Assembly: GCA_029558435.1 (NCBI GenBank)
Contig: JAKQEZ010000537.1
Coordinates: 18,568-82,567 of the forward strand
From: Bacteroidota bacterium
GTDB taxonomy: Bacteria; Bacteroidota; Bacteroidia; Flavobacteriales; Crocinitomicaceae
Direction: 5' to 3'
Length of the DNA: 64,000 nt
Positions 26,708 to 35,963 of this stretch are shown piece after piece. How positions within the stretch are numbered: position 1 is the first letter of the stretch; each line of letters begins with the position of its first letter. The notes under the pieces are model-generated. The model did no database searches. It had not been told where the DNA came from and saw nothing but the letters and a program-made list of their open reading frames with translations. The position numbers and the translations under genes were made by a program.

Positions 26708-28180
26708 TTATTTAGATTCTTCTTTTGGTAAATAATGTAAAATTACACGTGCATCTTTTGTAAAATATTTTTTAGCTACACGTTGAATATCTTCGCGAGT
26801 AACTTTCATGTATTTTTCCAATTCAACGTTTACATAATTTGCACTTCCACGATATACGTGTGCATCTGCCAACGCTTCGCTGATACCAGAAATTGTTGAA
26901 TACGAAGAAATTGCTTGGTTTTCAAATTGATTTCTTACACGCTCAAACTCTTCTTGTGTAATCAATTCGTTTTGAACTTTTTCAATTTGTGCATCAATTT
27001 CAGCTAAAATTGCATCCAACTTCACGTCTTTTTGTGCAATGGCTGCAATAATTTCAGCTCCTGCATTCTCTAAACCATAAGCAAAAGAAAATGCCATAGA
27101 AGCCAATTGTTTCTTTTCTACCACATCTTTATTGATGCGTGAACTAGAACTTCCAGAAAGCACAGAATTTAAAAATTCTAAAGCATACATGTCTTCATTG
27201 CGTTGCTCTGGCAATACATACCCTACAAACAAAGCAGGCAATTGAATGTTATCGTAAACGGTTACCACCTCAGCATTGTTTGGCTTTTGTGAAGGTTTTG
27301 CCGGACGTTCAATTGATGTTGGCTTATTGCTATATTCTGCAATCAACGCTTTTGCTTTTGCATTTTTTGAAGCAAAGAAATCTTTAGAATCAAAGATTGA
27401 TTTTTCAACACCGTATTTCGTTTTGAATTTATCATCTTTCAAACTCAAGTAATCTCTATACAAGTTGATTGCTTGTCCTTTTGGAATAGCTTTGAAATAT
27501 TTGTCAATCCATTTTTTAGTTTGTTCGATGTCGATATCACCTGCAATAGACAATGTTGCATTTGAAGGAACATAAAATGTTTGGTAAAAATTCACATAAT
27601 CCTCTTCTTGCGCTGCATCTAAGTGCTCCATGCTACCAATTGGTTGCCATCCGTAAGTTGAATTAGGAAACAAACGGTCAAACAATTCTTTGATAAACGT
27701 TGCATACGGCTGATTATCAACACGCTGACGTTTTTCTTCTTTTACTACACTGCGCTGTGTTTCAATTCCTACGCTGTCCACTTTTGCGTGCAACATACGC
27801 TCAGATTCCAACCACAAACCTAATTCCAACTGATTAGAAGGCAATAATTCAAAATAAAACGTTCTGTCCATTGACGTATTTGCGTTCAATGCACCTCCGT
27901 TTTTCTCCACATATTCGCTGTATTCACCGCGACCAATGTTTTTTGAACCTTCAAACAATAAATGCTCAAAGAAGTGTGCAAAACCTGTTCTGTCTGGTTT
28001 TTCATTCTTTGAACCCACATGATAAAGTACAGAAACTGCTACGATAGGCGTAGATTTTTCTTGGTGTAGGATTACGTGAATCCCATTTGGTAAGTCGTAT
28101 TCTACGAATTCAATTTTTTGTTGAGCCATTGAACCGAAGGACATGCAACCTACGATGATTCCTAAAACTAGTTTTTTCAT
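26708..28180 (-). CDS. M16 (insulinase) family zinc peptidase, catalytic subunit
   Basis: A 490-residue protein with signal peptide MKKLVLGIIVGCMSFGSMAQ. The inverted zinc motif is present as His69-Phe-Phe-Glu72-His73 within GFAHFFEHLLFEGS, and the downstream Glu-rich segment (QRSVVKEEKRQRVDNQPYAT) supplies the third ligand region. It should degrade peptides in the periplasm or at the cell surface. First gene of the pair, 9 bp ahead of the non-catalytic subunit; the two probably form a clam-shell heterodimer. The -7 region is poor (TTTAATTTG upstream is close but mis-spaced). Confidence 0.92.
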   Translation of the reverse strand: MKKLVLGIIVGCMSFGSMAQQKIEFVEYDLPNGIHVILHQEKSTPIVAVSVLYHVGSKNEKPDRTGFAHFFEHLLFEGSKNIGRGEYSEYVEKNGGALNANTSMDRTFYFELLPSNQLELGLWLESERMLHAKVDSVGIETQRSVVKEEKRQRVDNQPYATFIKELFDRLFPNSTYGWQPIGSMEHLDAAQEEDYVNFYQTFYVPSNATLSIAGDIDIEQTKKWIDKYFKAIPKGQAINLYRDYLSLKDDKFKTKYGVEKSIFDSKDFFASKNAKAKALIAEYSNKPTSIERPAKPSQKPNNAEVVTVYDNIQLPALFVGYVLPEQRNEDMYALEFLNSVLSGSSSSRINKDVVEKKQLASMAFSFAYGLENAGAEIIAAIAQKDVKLDAILAEIDAQIEKVQNELITQEEFERVRNQFENQAISSYSTISGISEALADAHVYRGSANYVNVELEKYMKVTREDIQRVAKKYFTKDARVILHYLPKEESK

Positions 28181-28299
28181 TCGTTACATTTTTTTACAAA
28201 TTAAATCAATCTTTTGTAAAAATGCTAATGAATTACTTCAATGGTTGAAAATATGGGTAAACGGTTTATTCAAAGGATGAAAATCAGAAAAAGGTTTTT

Positions 28300-28848
28300 T
28301 TAGATATTTCCTTTAATTCCAAATCCTTTTAGTGCAATGGATGATTTAAAAACAGGCGTTGAACTGCTCATAGCCACCGTATCGGGTTGAAATTTCAATT
28401 GTACCGTATATGTTTTTAAATTTTCTAACGATTTATTGACACTTGCTTTGATGCCATCGGTTAATGTTGGATCCAACGTCATTTCAAGCGTATCGTCTGC
28501 TGGTGTAATTACCGAATGCTTGTCTGCAGCAACCACCACACGAAATTTCATCAAGGTTGTAATGTTGTCAACTTTCACTTCTGGAATGAACAATGTATCC
28601 ACTTGCCCATTATACAAACGTGCCAAATCATACGAAACAGTGTCCACCTCTAATTTCATCCACTCTGAATTGGATTTTTTGGTAGCGTAATTCAACCACA
28701 CTTCTTTGATTCTTACAGTTGCTTTTTTAGCCACTACTTTATCCGATGACAAGGTAACTTCAAACGAAGCATATTTGTCTTTTTTACAAGAAACCGCTGT
28801 AAAAGCAATGATTACAACAACGAATAACCAGTGAAATGTATTTTTCAT
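28300..28848 (-). CDS. Lipoprotein, DUF4382-like
   Basis: A 182-residue lipoprotein; the signal MKNTFHWLFVVVIIAFTAVSC ends in a lipobox. The body (ATVRIKEVWLNYA ... WMKLEVDTVSYDLARLYNG ... FRVVVAADKHSV) resembles DUF4382 domains, small beta-sandwich lipoproteins common in Bacteroidetes, but the match is from pattern memory only. Function unknown. The ATG at 28848 opens the signal; an upstream start at 28872 would overlap the -7 box. Confidence 0.65.
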   Translation of the reverse strand: MKNTFHWLFVVVIIAFTAVSCKKDKYASFEVTLSSDKVVAKKATVRIKEVWLNYATKKSNSEWMKLEVDTVSYDLARLYNGQVDTLFIPEVKVDNITTLMKFRVVVAADKHSVITPADDTLEMTLDPTLTDGIKASVNKSLENLKTYTVQLKFQPDTVAMSSSTPVFKSSIALKGFGIKGNI

Positions 28849-28869
28849 ATTGTGTGCGTTTGGTTCTAG

Positions 28870-28877
28870 CAAAGATA
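28870..28877 (-). promoter_or_regulatory. -7 promoter box of the DUF4382-like gene
   Basis: TATCTTTG on the minus strand, exact match to TAnnTTTG, 22 bases before the ATG. It sits in the 35-bp gap after the aminotransferase stop at 28884, so the lipoprotein has its own promoter. Confidence 0.6.
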
Positions 28878-28883
28878 CAATTA

Positions 28884-30089
28884 TTATTTTACAACAGCTT
28901 TATACGCTTCTTTCACAGCTTGGATTACTGTTTGCACTTGCTCGTCGGTTAAATCAAAGTAAACAGGCAACGAAATTTCATTGGCATATTTGTTCCATGT
29001 TTCTGGATAATCTTCCATTTTATACCCGCGTTTTTTGTAAGCCGTTAACGTTGGCAAAGGCAAGAAATGCACGTTTACAGAAACATCACGATCAAAAATT
29101 TGTTGCATCACGGCATCACGCTGTTGCTCAGTTATCCCTTTGATGCGCAACAAATACAAGTGGTAACATGTTTCACGATTTTCGTCTTTGAATTTTGGTG
29201 CAATTGCCCAATCTTCGTTGGCAAAACCAGCATTGTAGCGATCAAAAATATGTTGTCTTCTGTCTAAATTTTCTTGGTAGCGATCCAATTCAATCAATCC
29301 AATAGCAGCTTGCAAATCGGTCATGTTGCATTTAAAACCTGGTTCTTCCACATCGTAGCGCCAGTTTCCTTTTTGTGTTTTTGCCAATGCATCTTTGTTT
29401 TGACCGTGTAAAATGAGCGTACAAAAATGCTTGTAAATTGCCTCGGCATCAAAAGAAGCTGGTAAATTAAAGCAAATTGCTCCACCCTCTGCTGTTGTTA
29501 GGTTTTTTACTGCGTGAAATGAAAAAGTGCTAATATCGGCAAGAGCACCCGCTTTTTTCCCATTCATGGTTGCTCCAAAACTATGAGCTGCATCCGAAAT
29601 CAATAAAATTCTACCTAATTTTTCTTGCAAGTCATTGTTGGGTTGAAATTGCGATTTTGCGCCCTCAATCACTTCATACAATTTTTCGTAATCGCAAGGA
29701 AAACCTGCAATATCCACGGCAATAATTGCTTTTGTGCGCGGCGTGATGGCTGCTTTTACTTTTTCTGCATCGATGTTAAAATCTTCTGCACCAATATCCA
29801 CCATTACTGGTTTTGCACCAGCGTGAACAATCACATTGGCACTTGCGCAATAGGTGTAGGCAGGTAAAATCACCTCATCTCCTTCTTTAATTCCCCACCA
29901 ATGCAACAATACTTGCATTCCCATTGTCCACGAGTTTACAGCAACCGTTGCTTTACAACCTGTGTATTCTGTAATTCGTTTTTCAAAGTTTTTGGTACGT
30001 GGACCTGTTGTTATCCATCCGCTTAACAAAGCAGCGGTTACTTCATCTACAACTTTTTGGTCGATGCGTGGTGGTGAAAAAGGAATCAT
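28884..30089 (-). CDS. DegT/DnrJ/EryC1-family sugar aminotransferase
   Basis: A 401-residue PLP enzyme. Conserved features are the opening IPFSPPRID with LLSGWITTGPRTKNFE, the PLP-phosphate region VNSWTMGMQVLLHWWGI, DAAHSFGA, and the Schiff-base Lys in FSFHAVKNLTTAEGG. Family members transaminate nucleotide-linked keto-sugars (ArnB, perosamine synthase, PseC types) for surface polysaccharide or glycan synthesis. No other sugar-nucleotide genes adjoin it, so the substrate is open. A variant -7 box (TACTTTCG, 30118-30111) lies 22 bases upstream of the start. Confidence 0.9.
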   Translation of the reverse strand: MIPFSPPRIDQKVVDEVTAALLSGWITTGPRTKNFEKRITEYTGCKATVAVNSWTMGMQVLLHWWGIKEGDEVILPAYTYCASANVIVHAGAKPVMVDIGAEDFNIDAEKVKAAITPRTKAIIAVDIAGFPCDYEKLYEVIEGAKSQFQPNNDLQEKLGRILLISDAAHSFGATMNGKKAGALADISTFSFHAVKNLTTAEGGAICFNLPASFDAEAIYKHFCTLILHGQNKDALAKTQKGNWRYDVEEPGFKCNMTDLQAAIGLIELDRYQENLDRRQHIFDRYNAGFANEDWAIAPKFKDENRETCYHLYLLRIKGITEQQRDAVMQQIFDRDVSVNVHFLPLPTLTAYKKRGYKMEDYPETWNKYANEISLPVYFDLTDEQVQTVIQAVKEAYKAVVK

Positions 30090-30169
30090 AATTTATTGAT
30101 TTTATTGTTGCGAAAGTAGTAAAAAACTACATTGATTGTTGTGTTGAATGTTGAATTTATAAAAAAATA

Positions 30170-30610
30170 CTAGCGCTTGGATTTGAAAAAATCAACCACC
30201 AATTTACTGCATTGTTCGGCCAATAAACCGCCTTCAACTTTTGTTTTTGGATGGTAAATTCCGGCAAACCTTCCTGCTCCTCTTTTTTCATCGCTTGCTC
30301 CAAAAACAATACGGTCTATTTGCGACCAATACAACGCTCCGGCACACATTACGCAAGGCTCCATGGTAACATACAACGTACATTCGTTTAAATATTTTGC
30401 TCCAATGTTGCCACTTGCCGCAGTTATGGCTTGCATTTCAGCATGAGCGGTAGTATCGTTCAAACATTCTGTCAAGTTGTGGCCGCGTGAAATGATTTGA
30501 TTATTGGCAACAATTACCGCTCCAATGGGCACTTCATCTTTTTCAAGTGCTTTTTGTGCCTCTAGGATGGCTTGTTTCATGAAATATTCGTCGTTGAACG
30601 GAGAAAGCAT
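30170..30610 (-). CDS. tadA: tRNA-specific adenosine deaminase
   Basis: A 146-residue zinc deaminase that converts the wobble adenosine of tRNA-Arg(ACG) to inosine. Zinc ligands and catalytic Glu are His56-Ala-Glu58 (TTAHAEMQA) and Cys86-x-x-Cys89 (MEPCVMCAGAL), both in the usual spacing. The C-terminal segment KRGAGRFAG also fits TadA. A plain cytidine or guanine deaminase is less likely given the EPCVMCAGA form. A variant -7 box TAATTTCG (30631-30624, minus) precedes it. Confidence 0.92.
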   Translation of the reverse strand: MLSPFNDEYFMKQAILEAQKALEKDEVPIGAVIVANNQIISRGHNLTECLNDTTAHAEMQAITAASGNIGAKYLNECTLYVTMEPCVMCAGALYWSQIDRIVFGASDEKRGAGRFAGIYHPKTKVEGGLLAEQCSKLVVDFFKSKR

Positions 30611-30714
30611 AACTTTTTAGTGTCGAAATTACGTTATTTATGCTGATTTTGGCACAAAAATGAACGATTTCAATAAAATTTTATAAAAATAAAGAGCTAA
30701 CATAAGAGTTTCTC

Positions 30715-30722
30715 TATCTTTG
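30715..30722 (+). promoter_or_regulatory. -7 promoter box of the gene at 30729
   Basis: TATCTTTG, exact match to TAnnTTTG; it ends seven bases before the ATG at 30729, which implies a leaderless message and argues against a TTG start at 30720. Confidence 0.6.
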
Positions 30723-30728
30723 TTTTGC

Positions 30729-32015
30729 ATGAAAAAGAAAATAAATACACTTATTTCACTCAGTTCGGGCATTGTGCTCTTGGTGATTTTGTGGGGATTG
30801 TATGCCTCTTTGTTTTTATATTCTTTTCAAAGCAAAGCTCCCGAACATCATTTTGTGGTGCCAGAAAATGCTTCGTTGGTAGTTGAATTGGACGGACGCG
30901 ATGTGTTGTTTGATTTTCTCAACAGTACTTTTATCAAAGGTGAAGGCGATGAAATTGTGCAACTCATTAAAAACAGTAACAAAAAAACAGATGAAACCCA
31001 GCAATTTGGTATCAATTGGTTGCAACCTGTTATTTATTTTCAATCAACTTATAAGCAGCAACCTGTAAAAGGAATAATTGTGCAAATCATCAATGCCCAT
31101 GAATGGAAAAACAATAGCACAAACTTCTTCAACCAACGTTGTGTTTCACAATCCGACGAAAATTCGGGTATTATTGTTCATTCCAACCAACTTTCTGAAA
31201 AAGAATTGCAACAATTTGCTCAACAATTGTATAAAAAAGAAGTGTTGGTGGGTAAAAAATTAGCCGACAACCACATCGTTCAGCTAAAAAACAATTCCAA
31301 CAATTGGCAATCCAACTTAGATGTGCAAATAAACGATACAGCGATTGTTTCAAAAGGTAGTGTATCGCTTGATAAATCGTACACATCAACTTATGTGCAA
31401 TACAAATTAACACCCGCTGATTTTCATTTTACTACGGATGTAATTACAGACCAGCTCAACGATAGTCTTCAAAAGCTCATTGGAACCAATTTAGCATTGA
31501 CGGGTGTGAGTATTAATTACCGAGGAATTATTGTGGACAACATCAACAATGAAATGGCATTGATTCCAGATGCCGATTTTGTGTTGAGTTTTAAGCAAGC
31601 AACAACGATGGAGCAATTTGTGAGTAATATTCCCAATGCTGTTTTTTCTTTCGATAAAGAAACAGTAACCATTGGCAAACGTATTTTTCACATTCGCCAA
31701 TTGTCTAAAAACTCTATTTATTTTGGAAAAACAAAAGCTCCAGAGCTTCATCCCAACCGTCAGCATGTTGGTTTATACATAAAAGGAGCGTTGAAACCGT
31801 TAATTACGATTGAGGGTAGCAAATTGGTACAAGCAATTGTGCGCATGAGTGCTCCCTACGTGTTGGCTACAGAATTATCAAACGAAGTTGTCAATTGCAC
31901 CATTGCATTAACCTCTACTGGAAAAAACACGTATGATTTAGATGCGGCTTTTCGATTCAAGGGCAAAGAAGCTCGTTTATCACTTTTAAAAGTAGTGTTA
32001 AAAGCTGCGCAATAA
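30729..32015 (+). CDS. Membrane-anchored protein of unknown function
   Basis: A 428-residue protein with one N-terminal membrane helix (LISLSSGIVLLVILWGLYASLFL) and a large extracytoplasmic part. The region after the anchor (HHFVVPENASLVVELDGRDVLFDFL) recalls proteins that present a beta-rich domain to the periplasm, but I recognise no family. There are no catalytic motifs, few cysteines and no sorting domain. It stands alone between tadA and an oppositely oriented dehydrogenase. The ATG was chosen over the TTG at 30720, which falls inside the -7 box. Confidence 0.75.
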   Translation: MKKKINTLISLSSGIVLLVILWGLYASLFLYSFQSKAPEHHFVVPENASLVVELDGRDVLFDFLNSTFIKGEGDEIVQLIKNSNKKTDETQQFGINWLQPVIYFQSTYKQQPVKGIIVQIINAHEWKNNSTNFFNQRCVSQSDENSGIIVHSNQLSEKELQQFAQQLYKKEVLVGKKLADNHIVQLKNNSNNWQSNLDVQINDTAIVSKGSVSLDKSYTSTYVQYKLTPADFHFTTDVITDQLNDSLQKLIGTNLALTGVSINYRGIIVDNINNEMALIPDADFVLSFKQATTMEQFVSNIPNAVFSFDKETVTIGKRIFHIRQLSKNSIYFGKTKAPELHPNRQHVGLYIKGALKPLITIEGSKLVQAIVRMSAPYVLATELSNEVVNCTIALTSTGKNTYDLDAAFRFKGKEARLSLLKVVLKAAQ

Positions 32016-32049
32016 AAAAATGGGATGTCGTTTGCACAACACCCCATTT
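32012..32049 (-). terminator. Terminator of the aldehyde dehydrogenase gene
   Basis: AAATGGG (32018-32024) and CCCATTT (32043-32049) form the stem base, extended inward by TGT/ACA after one mismatch; on the minus strand it ends in seven T. On the plus strand there is no T tail, so it probably serves only the leftward gene. Confidence 0.75.
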
Positions 32050-32070
32050 CGTATCCATTCAATTCTTGTT

Positions 32071-33627
32071 TTACAAATCAAATTTAATTCCTTGTGCTAA
32101 TGGCAAGCTATCGGAATAGTTGATAGTATTTGTTTGACGGCGCATATACACTTTCCAAGCGTCAGAACCTGATTCACGGCCTCCACCTGTTTCTTTTTCG
32201 CCACCAAAGGCACCACCAATTTCAGCACCCGAAGTACCGATGTTTACATTGGCAATACCACAATCTGAACCAGCTTGCGACAAGAATTTTTCTGCTTCTT
32301 TTAAATTATTAGTCATAATTGCAGAAGACAAACCTTGCGGCACATCGTTTTGAATAGCAATTGCATTTTCAACACCACCTTTGTATTTAATTAAATATAA
32401 AATTGGTGCAAATGTTTCGTGTTGAACAATTTGGAAATGATTTTGAACCTCACAAATTGCAGGTTTCACATACATTCCAGATTCATATCCTTCGCCAGTT
32501 AAAACTTCACCACCTGTGATGACAGTTCCACCTTCTTCTTTTACTTGTTTCAACGCATTTGTAAACGCATCAACAGCCAATTGGTCGATAAGCGGTCCAA
32601 CATGGTTATTTTGATCCAATGGGTTACCAATTTTCAACTGACCATAAGCTTTCACCATTGCTTCTTTTACTTTGTCATATACTTCTTCATGGATGATTAA
32701 ACGACGTGTAGATGTACAACGTTGTCCACATGTTCCCACAGCACCAAATACAGCACCTGGAACAACCATTTTCAAATCAGCACTTGGCGTAATGATGATG
32801 GCATTGTTACCACCCAACTCCAATAAAGAGCGACCCAAGCGTGCACCCACTGCAGCACCTACAGATTTACCCATTCTTGTTGAACCTGTTGCAGAAACTA
32901 ACGGAACGCGTTTATCCTCTGCCATTAATTTTCCTAATGTTGCATCGCCAATTACCAAGTTAGAAACACCTTCTGGTACCGCATTTGCGTCAAAAACTTG
33001 TTTAATAATTTGTTGACAAGCAAGCGCTGTGATAGGTGTTTTTTCGGATGGTTTCCAAATTGTAACGTCACCACAAACCCAAGCCAATGCTGTGTTCCAG
33101 CTCCAAACGGCAACTGGGAAGTTGAACGCAGAAATAATTCCTACAACTCCAAGCGGATGGTATTGCTCATACATTCTGTGTCCAGGTCTTTCCGAATGCA
33201 TCGTTAAACCATACAACTGACGTGATAAACCAACTGCAAAATCGCAGATATCAATCATTTCTTGTACTTCGCCCAATCCTTCTTGCAACGATTTCCCCAT
33301 TTCGTAAGAAACCAACGTTCCTAAAGCTGTTTTGTACTCGCGCAATTTTTCTCCAAACTGACGAACAACCTCTCCTCTTTTTGGTGCAGGCCACATTCTC
33401 CATTCTTCAAAAGCCTCTTGTGCTTTTAATACAATTGCTTCGTAATCAACTTCTGTTGCAGAATCAACCGTTGAAATAAGTGAATTATCTACTGGTGAGT
33501 AAGATGCAATTTTTTCGCCTCTTGTATTGAACCATCTGCCGCCTGTTGAAGCGCCATTGTTTACTGCTTCTATTCCTAATTCTTCAAGGATTTGTTGAAT
33601 CCCAAAATCGTTTATGACTTCTGACAT
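32071..33627 (-). CDS. Aldehyde dehydrogenase, ALDH7/antiquitin type
   Basis: A 518-residue NAD(P)-dependent dehydrogenase. Visible are the active-site Cys in GTCGQRCTSTRRL, the Glu of LELGGNNAIII, the nucleotide loop GSTRMGKSVG and the Asn of AFNFPVAVWSW. The GQRCTSTRR form and the N-terminal region point to ALDH7, which oxidises alpha-aminoadipic semialdehyde in lysine breakdown, or related semialdehydes. No other lysine-catabolism gene adjoins. It has its own -7 box and terminator. Confidence 0.9.
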   Translation of the reverse strand: MSEVINDFGIQQILEELGIEAVNNGASTGGRWFNTRGEKIASYSPVDNSLISTVDSATEVDYEAIVLKAQEAFEEWRMWPAPKRGEVVRQFGEKLREYKTALGTLVSYEMGKSLQEGLGEVQEMIDICDFAVGLSRQLYGLTMHSERPGHRMYEQYHPLGVVGIISAFNFPVAVWSWNTALAWVCGDVTIWKPSEKTPITALACQQIIKQVFDANAVPEGVSNLVIGDATLGKLMAEDKRVPLVSATGSTRMGKSVGAAVGARLGRSLLELGGNNAIIITPSADLKMVVPGAVFGAVGTCGQRCTSTRRLIIHEEVYDKVKEAMVKAYGQLKIGNPLDQNNHVGPLIDQLAVDAFTNALKQVKEEGGTVITGGEVLTGEGYESGMYVKPAICEVQNHFQIVQHETFAPILYLIKYKGGVENAIAIQNDVPQGLSSAIMTNNLKEAEKFLSQAGSDCGIANVNIGTSGAEIGGAFGGEKETGGGRESGSDAWKVYMRRQTNTINYSDSLPLAQGIKFDL

Positions 33628-33650
33628 TTTAACTTAGTTTTAATATTTCA

Positions 33651-33658
33651 CAAATATA
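33651..33658 (-). promoter_or_regulatory. -7 promoter box of the aldehyde dehydrogenase gene
   Basis: TATATTTG on the minus strand, exact match, 24 bases before the ATG at 33627. A TTTG lies 23 bases upstream, slightly beyond the usual spacing. Confidence 0.55.
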
Positions 33659-33759
33659 ATATATTTTCAAAAGAAAATGAACAAATACTTATCAACTGCA
33701 TTTGATTTTCACATCTATAAAAAGTTTGTTAAATTTACGTTTTCTAAATCAATAAAACT

Positions 33760-35793
33760 ATGAAACGCATCTATTTGCCAGTAGGCATTTTTGTTTTGGG
33801 AATGGCTTTATTTAGTTGTTCGCAAAAAGCAACCGATAAAAATACAGAAAACATGGAAATTGTAAGTGAAATTGGCGACATCAAAGTGGATCGTTTTGCC
33901 GATGTTCAAGTATTGCGCTACGAAATAAAAGATTTTGACAAGTTAACCTTGAACCAAAAAAAATTGGTGTACTATCTTTCTCAAGCTGGATTGGCGGGAA
34001 GGGACATCAATTACGATCAAAACAATCCCTACAACATACGCATCCGCAAAGCATTGGAAGCTATTTTTGAAAACTACAAAGGCGAAAGAACTGGCGATGA
34101 CTGGAATAACTTTGAGGTATATGCCAAACAAGTATGGTTTTCAAACGGAATTCACCACCATTATGGGATGGATAAGTTCAACCCGAAATTTTCAAAAGAT
34201 TATTTTCAATCGTTGTTAAAAGCTGTGAATCACACGCTTGATGCAGCAACATTGGAAGTAATGTTTAATCCTGAAATTGCTAAATCAAGAAAAATTAAAG
34301 ATCCGAAACAAGACATCATTGTTGCTTCGGCAAATGGGTTTTATGGCGATGGCATTACCCTAAAAATGGTAGAAGATTTTTATGCCAATGTGAAAAGTCC
34401 CGACCCTAAGCGTCCGCTTGAAATTGGATTAAATTCAACGTTGATTTTAAACAATGGAAAAGTGCAAGAAGATGTTTGGAAATCGGGCGGAAAATATGGT
34501 AAAGCAATTGAACAAGTTATTTTTTGGTTGAAAAAAGCAACCACTGTTGCCGAAAATGCACAACAAAAGGCAGCCTTGGAAAAACTGATTGAATATTACC
34601 AAACAGGTGATTTAAAAACGTGGGACGATTACAACATTTTGTGGGCGCAATCTACCAAAGGCGATATTGACTGGATTAATGGTTTTATTGAAGTGTATGG
34701 CGATGCATTGGGAATGCGTGCCAATTTTGAAAGCATAGTTCAAATTACCGATTTTGAAGCTTCTAAGCAAATGAAGGCTTTGGCAGAAAATGCACAATGG
34801 TTTGAGGACAATTCAACCATCATGGATGAGCACAAAAAGAAAAAAGTAAAAGGTGTAAGTTACAAAGTGGTGCAAGCAGCCAGTGAATCGGGAGATGCTT
34901 CTCCTTCTACTCCAATTGGTGTGAATTTACCTAACAACAACTGGATTCGTGAAGAATACGGCTCTAAATCGGTGAGTTTAGGAAACATCATTGAGGCTTA
35001 TGACAAAGCTGGTGGAAAAGGAATGATAGATGAATTTGGTTATTCCAAAGAAGAAAAAGAACGTGCTCAAAAACATGCTTATTTGGGCGGCAAATTGCAT
35101 ACGGCATTGCACGAAGTTATTGGTCACGCTTCTGGTGTAATTAACCCAGGTGTTGGTCAGCCTTCAGAATCACTCAAACAATATGCAAGCACCTTGGAAG
35201 AAGCACGTGCAGATTTGGTGGGATTGTATTATATCTACGACCAAAAAATGATTGATTTAGGACTTATTCCATCGTTTGAAGTGGCAAAAGCAGAATACGA
35301 CGGCTACATCAGAAATGGGATGATGACGCAATTGCAACGTTTGGAACTGGGGCAACAATTAACCGAAGAGCACATGCAAAACCGTCAATTGGTGGCAAGT
35401 TGGGCGTATGAAAAAGGGCAGAAAGACAAAGTCATTGAAAAAATTGTAAAAGACGGAAAAACGTATTTTGTGGTGAACGATTACCTTAAATTACGTGATT
35501 TATTTGGGCAATTGTTACGCGAAATTCAACGTATAAAATCAGAAGGCGATTTTAAAGCGGGGCAAGCATTGGTGGATAACTACGGTGTAAAAGTGGACAG
35601 AGCTTTGCACCAAGAAGTATTGACGCGTGTGAAACCGTTAAACATTGCGCCCTATTCTGGTTTTGTGAACCCAACATTGGTTCCAATAAGGGATAACAAC
35701 GGTGAAATCATTGATGTGAAAGTTTCTTACGATATGAATTTTGTGGAGCAAATGCTACATTATGGTAAGAACTATAGTTTTTTGGAGAAATAA
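33760..35793 (+). CDS. M49-type dipeptidyl-peptidase III-like lipoprotein
   Basis: A 677-residue lipoprotein (lipobox MALFSC). It contains HEVIGH at residues 451-456, the HExxGH zinc motif characteristic of the M49 family, followed by EEARAD starting at Glu480, which supplies the third ligand. DPP III enzymes cleave dipeptides from the N terminus of short peptides; here the lipid anchor places it at the periplasmic or outer face. Length is close to that of bacterial DPP III. A near-consensus -7 box TAAATTTA at 33730-33737 precedes the ATG, and a strong terminator follows. Confidence 0.88.
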   Translation: MKRIYLPVGIFVLGMALFSCSQKATDKNTENMEIVSEIGDIKVDRFADVQVLRYEIKDFDKLTLNQKKLVYYLSQAGLAGRDINYDQNNPYNIRIRKALEAIFENYKGERTGDDWNNFEVYAKQVWFSNGIHHHYGMDKFNPKFSKDYFQSLLKAVNHTLDAATLEVMFNPEIAKSRKIKDPKQDIIVASANGFYGDGITLKMVEDFYANVKSPDPKRPLEIGLNSTLILNNGKVQEDVWKSGGKYGKAIEQVIFWLKKATTVAENAQQKAALEKLIEYYQTGDLKTWDDYNILWAQSTKGDIDWINGFIEVYGDALGMRANFESIVQITDFEASKQMKALAENAQWFEDNSTIMDEHKKKKVKGVSYKVVQAASESGDASPSTPIGVNLPNNNWIREEYGSKSVSLGNIIEAYDKAGGKGMIDEFGYSKEEKERAQKHAYLGGKLHTALHEVIGHASGVINPGVGQPSESLKQYASTLEEARADLVGLYYIYDQKMIDLGLIPSFEVAKAEYDGYIRNGMMTQLQRLELGQQLTEEHMQNRQLVASWAYEKGQKDKVIEKIVKDGKTYFVVNDYLKLRDLFGQLLREIQRIKSEGDFKAGQALVDNYGVKVDRALHQEVLTRVKPLNIAPYSGFVNPTLVPIRDNNGEIIDVKVSYDMNFVEQMLHYGKNYSFLEK

Positions 35794-35811
35794 AAAAGTG
35801 AAATAAACAGG

Positions 35812-35841
35812 AAGCCGGAGCGTTAAAACTTCGGCTTTTTT
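35812..35841 (+). terminator. Terminator of the DPP III-like gene
   Basis: AAGCCGGAG (35812-35820) pairs with CTTCGGCTT (35829-35837) through one G-T wobble with an 8-base loop, followed by T to 35841. Confidence 0.88.
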
Positions 35842-35855
35842 CTTGCTATTTTTGA

Positions 35856-35887
35856 TGATATCGAACTATGTCGATATGTCGATATCA
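35856..35887. promoter_or_regulatory. Operator-like inverted repeat upstream of the TatA/B-like gene
   Basis: TGATATCGA (35856-35864) and TCGATATCA (35879-35887) form a perfect 9-bp inverted repeat with a 14-base spacer that holds a third copy of TCGATAT (35871-35877). It lies between a terminator and the -7 box of the next gene. No T tail follows, so it is not a terminator; the binding protein, if any, is unknown. Confidence 0.5.
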
Positions 35888-35939
35888 CCCAACAAACGTT
35901 AATTTTAACAAATCAGCTCAACATCTGCGTAAAAAATCT

Positions 35940-35947
35940 TAATTTTG
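35940..35947 (+). promoter_or_regulatory. -7 promoter box of the TatA/B-like gene
   Basis: TAATTTTG matches TAnnTTTG and ends 17 bases before the proposed GTG start at 35964. Confidence 0.55.
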
Positions 35948-35963
35948 AAAAAAAATAAAAGAA

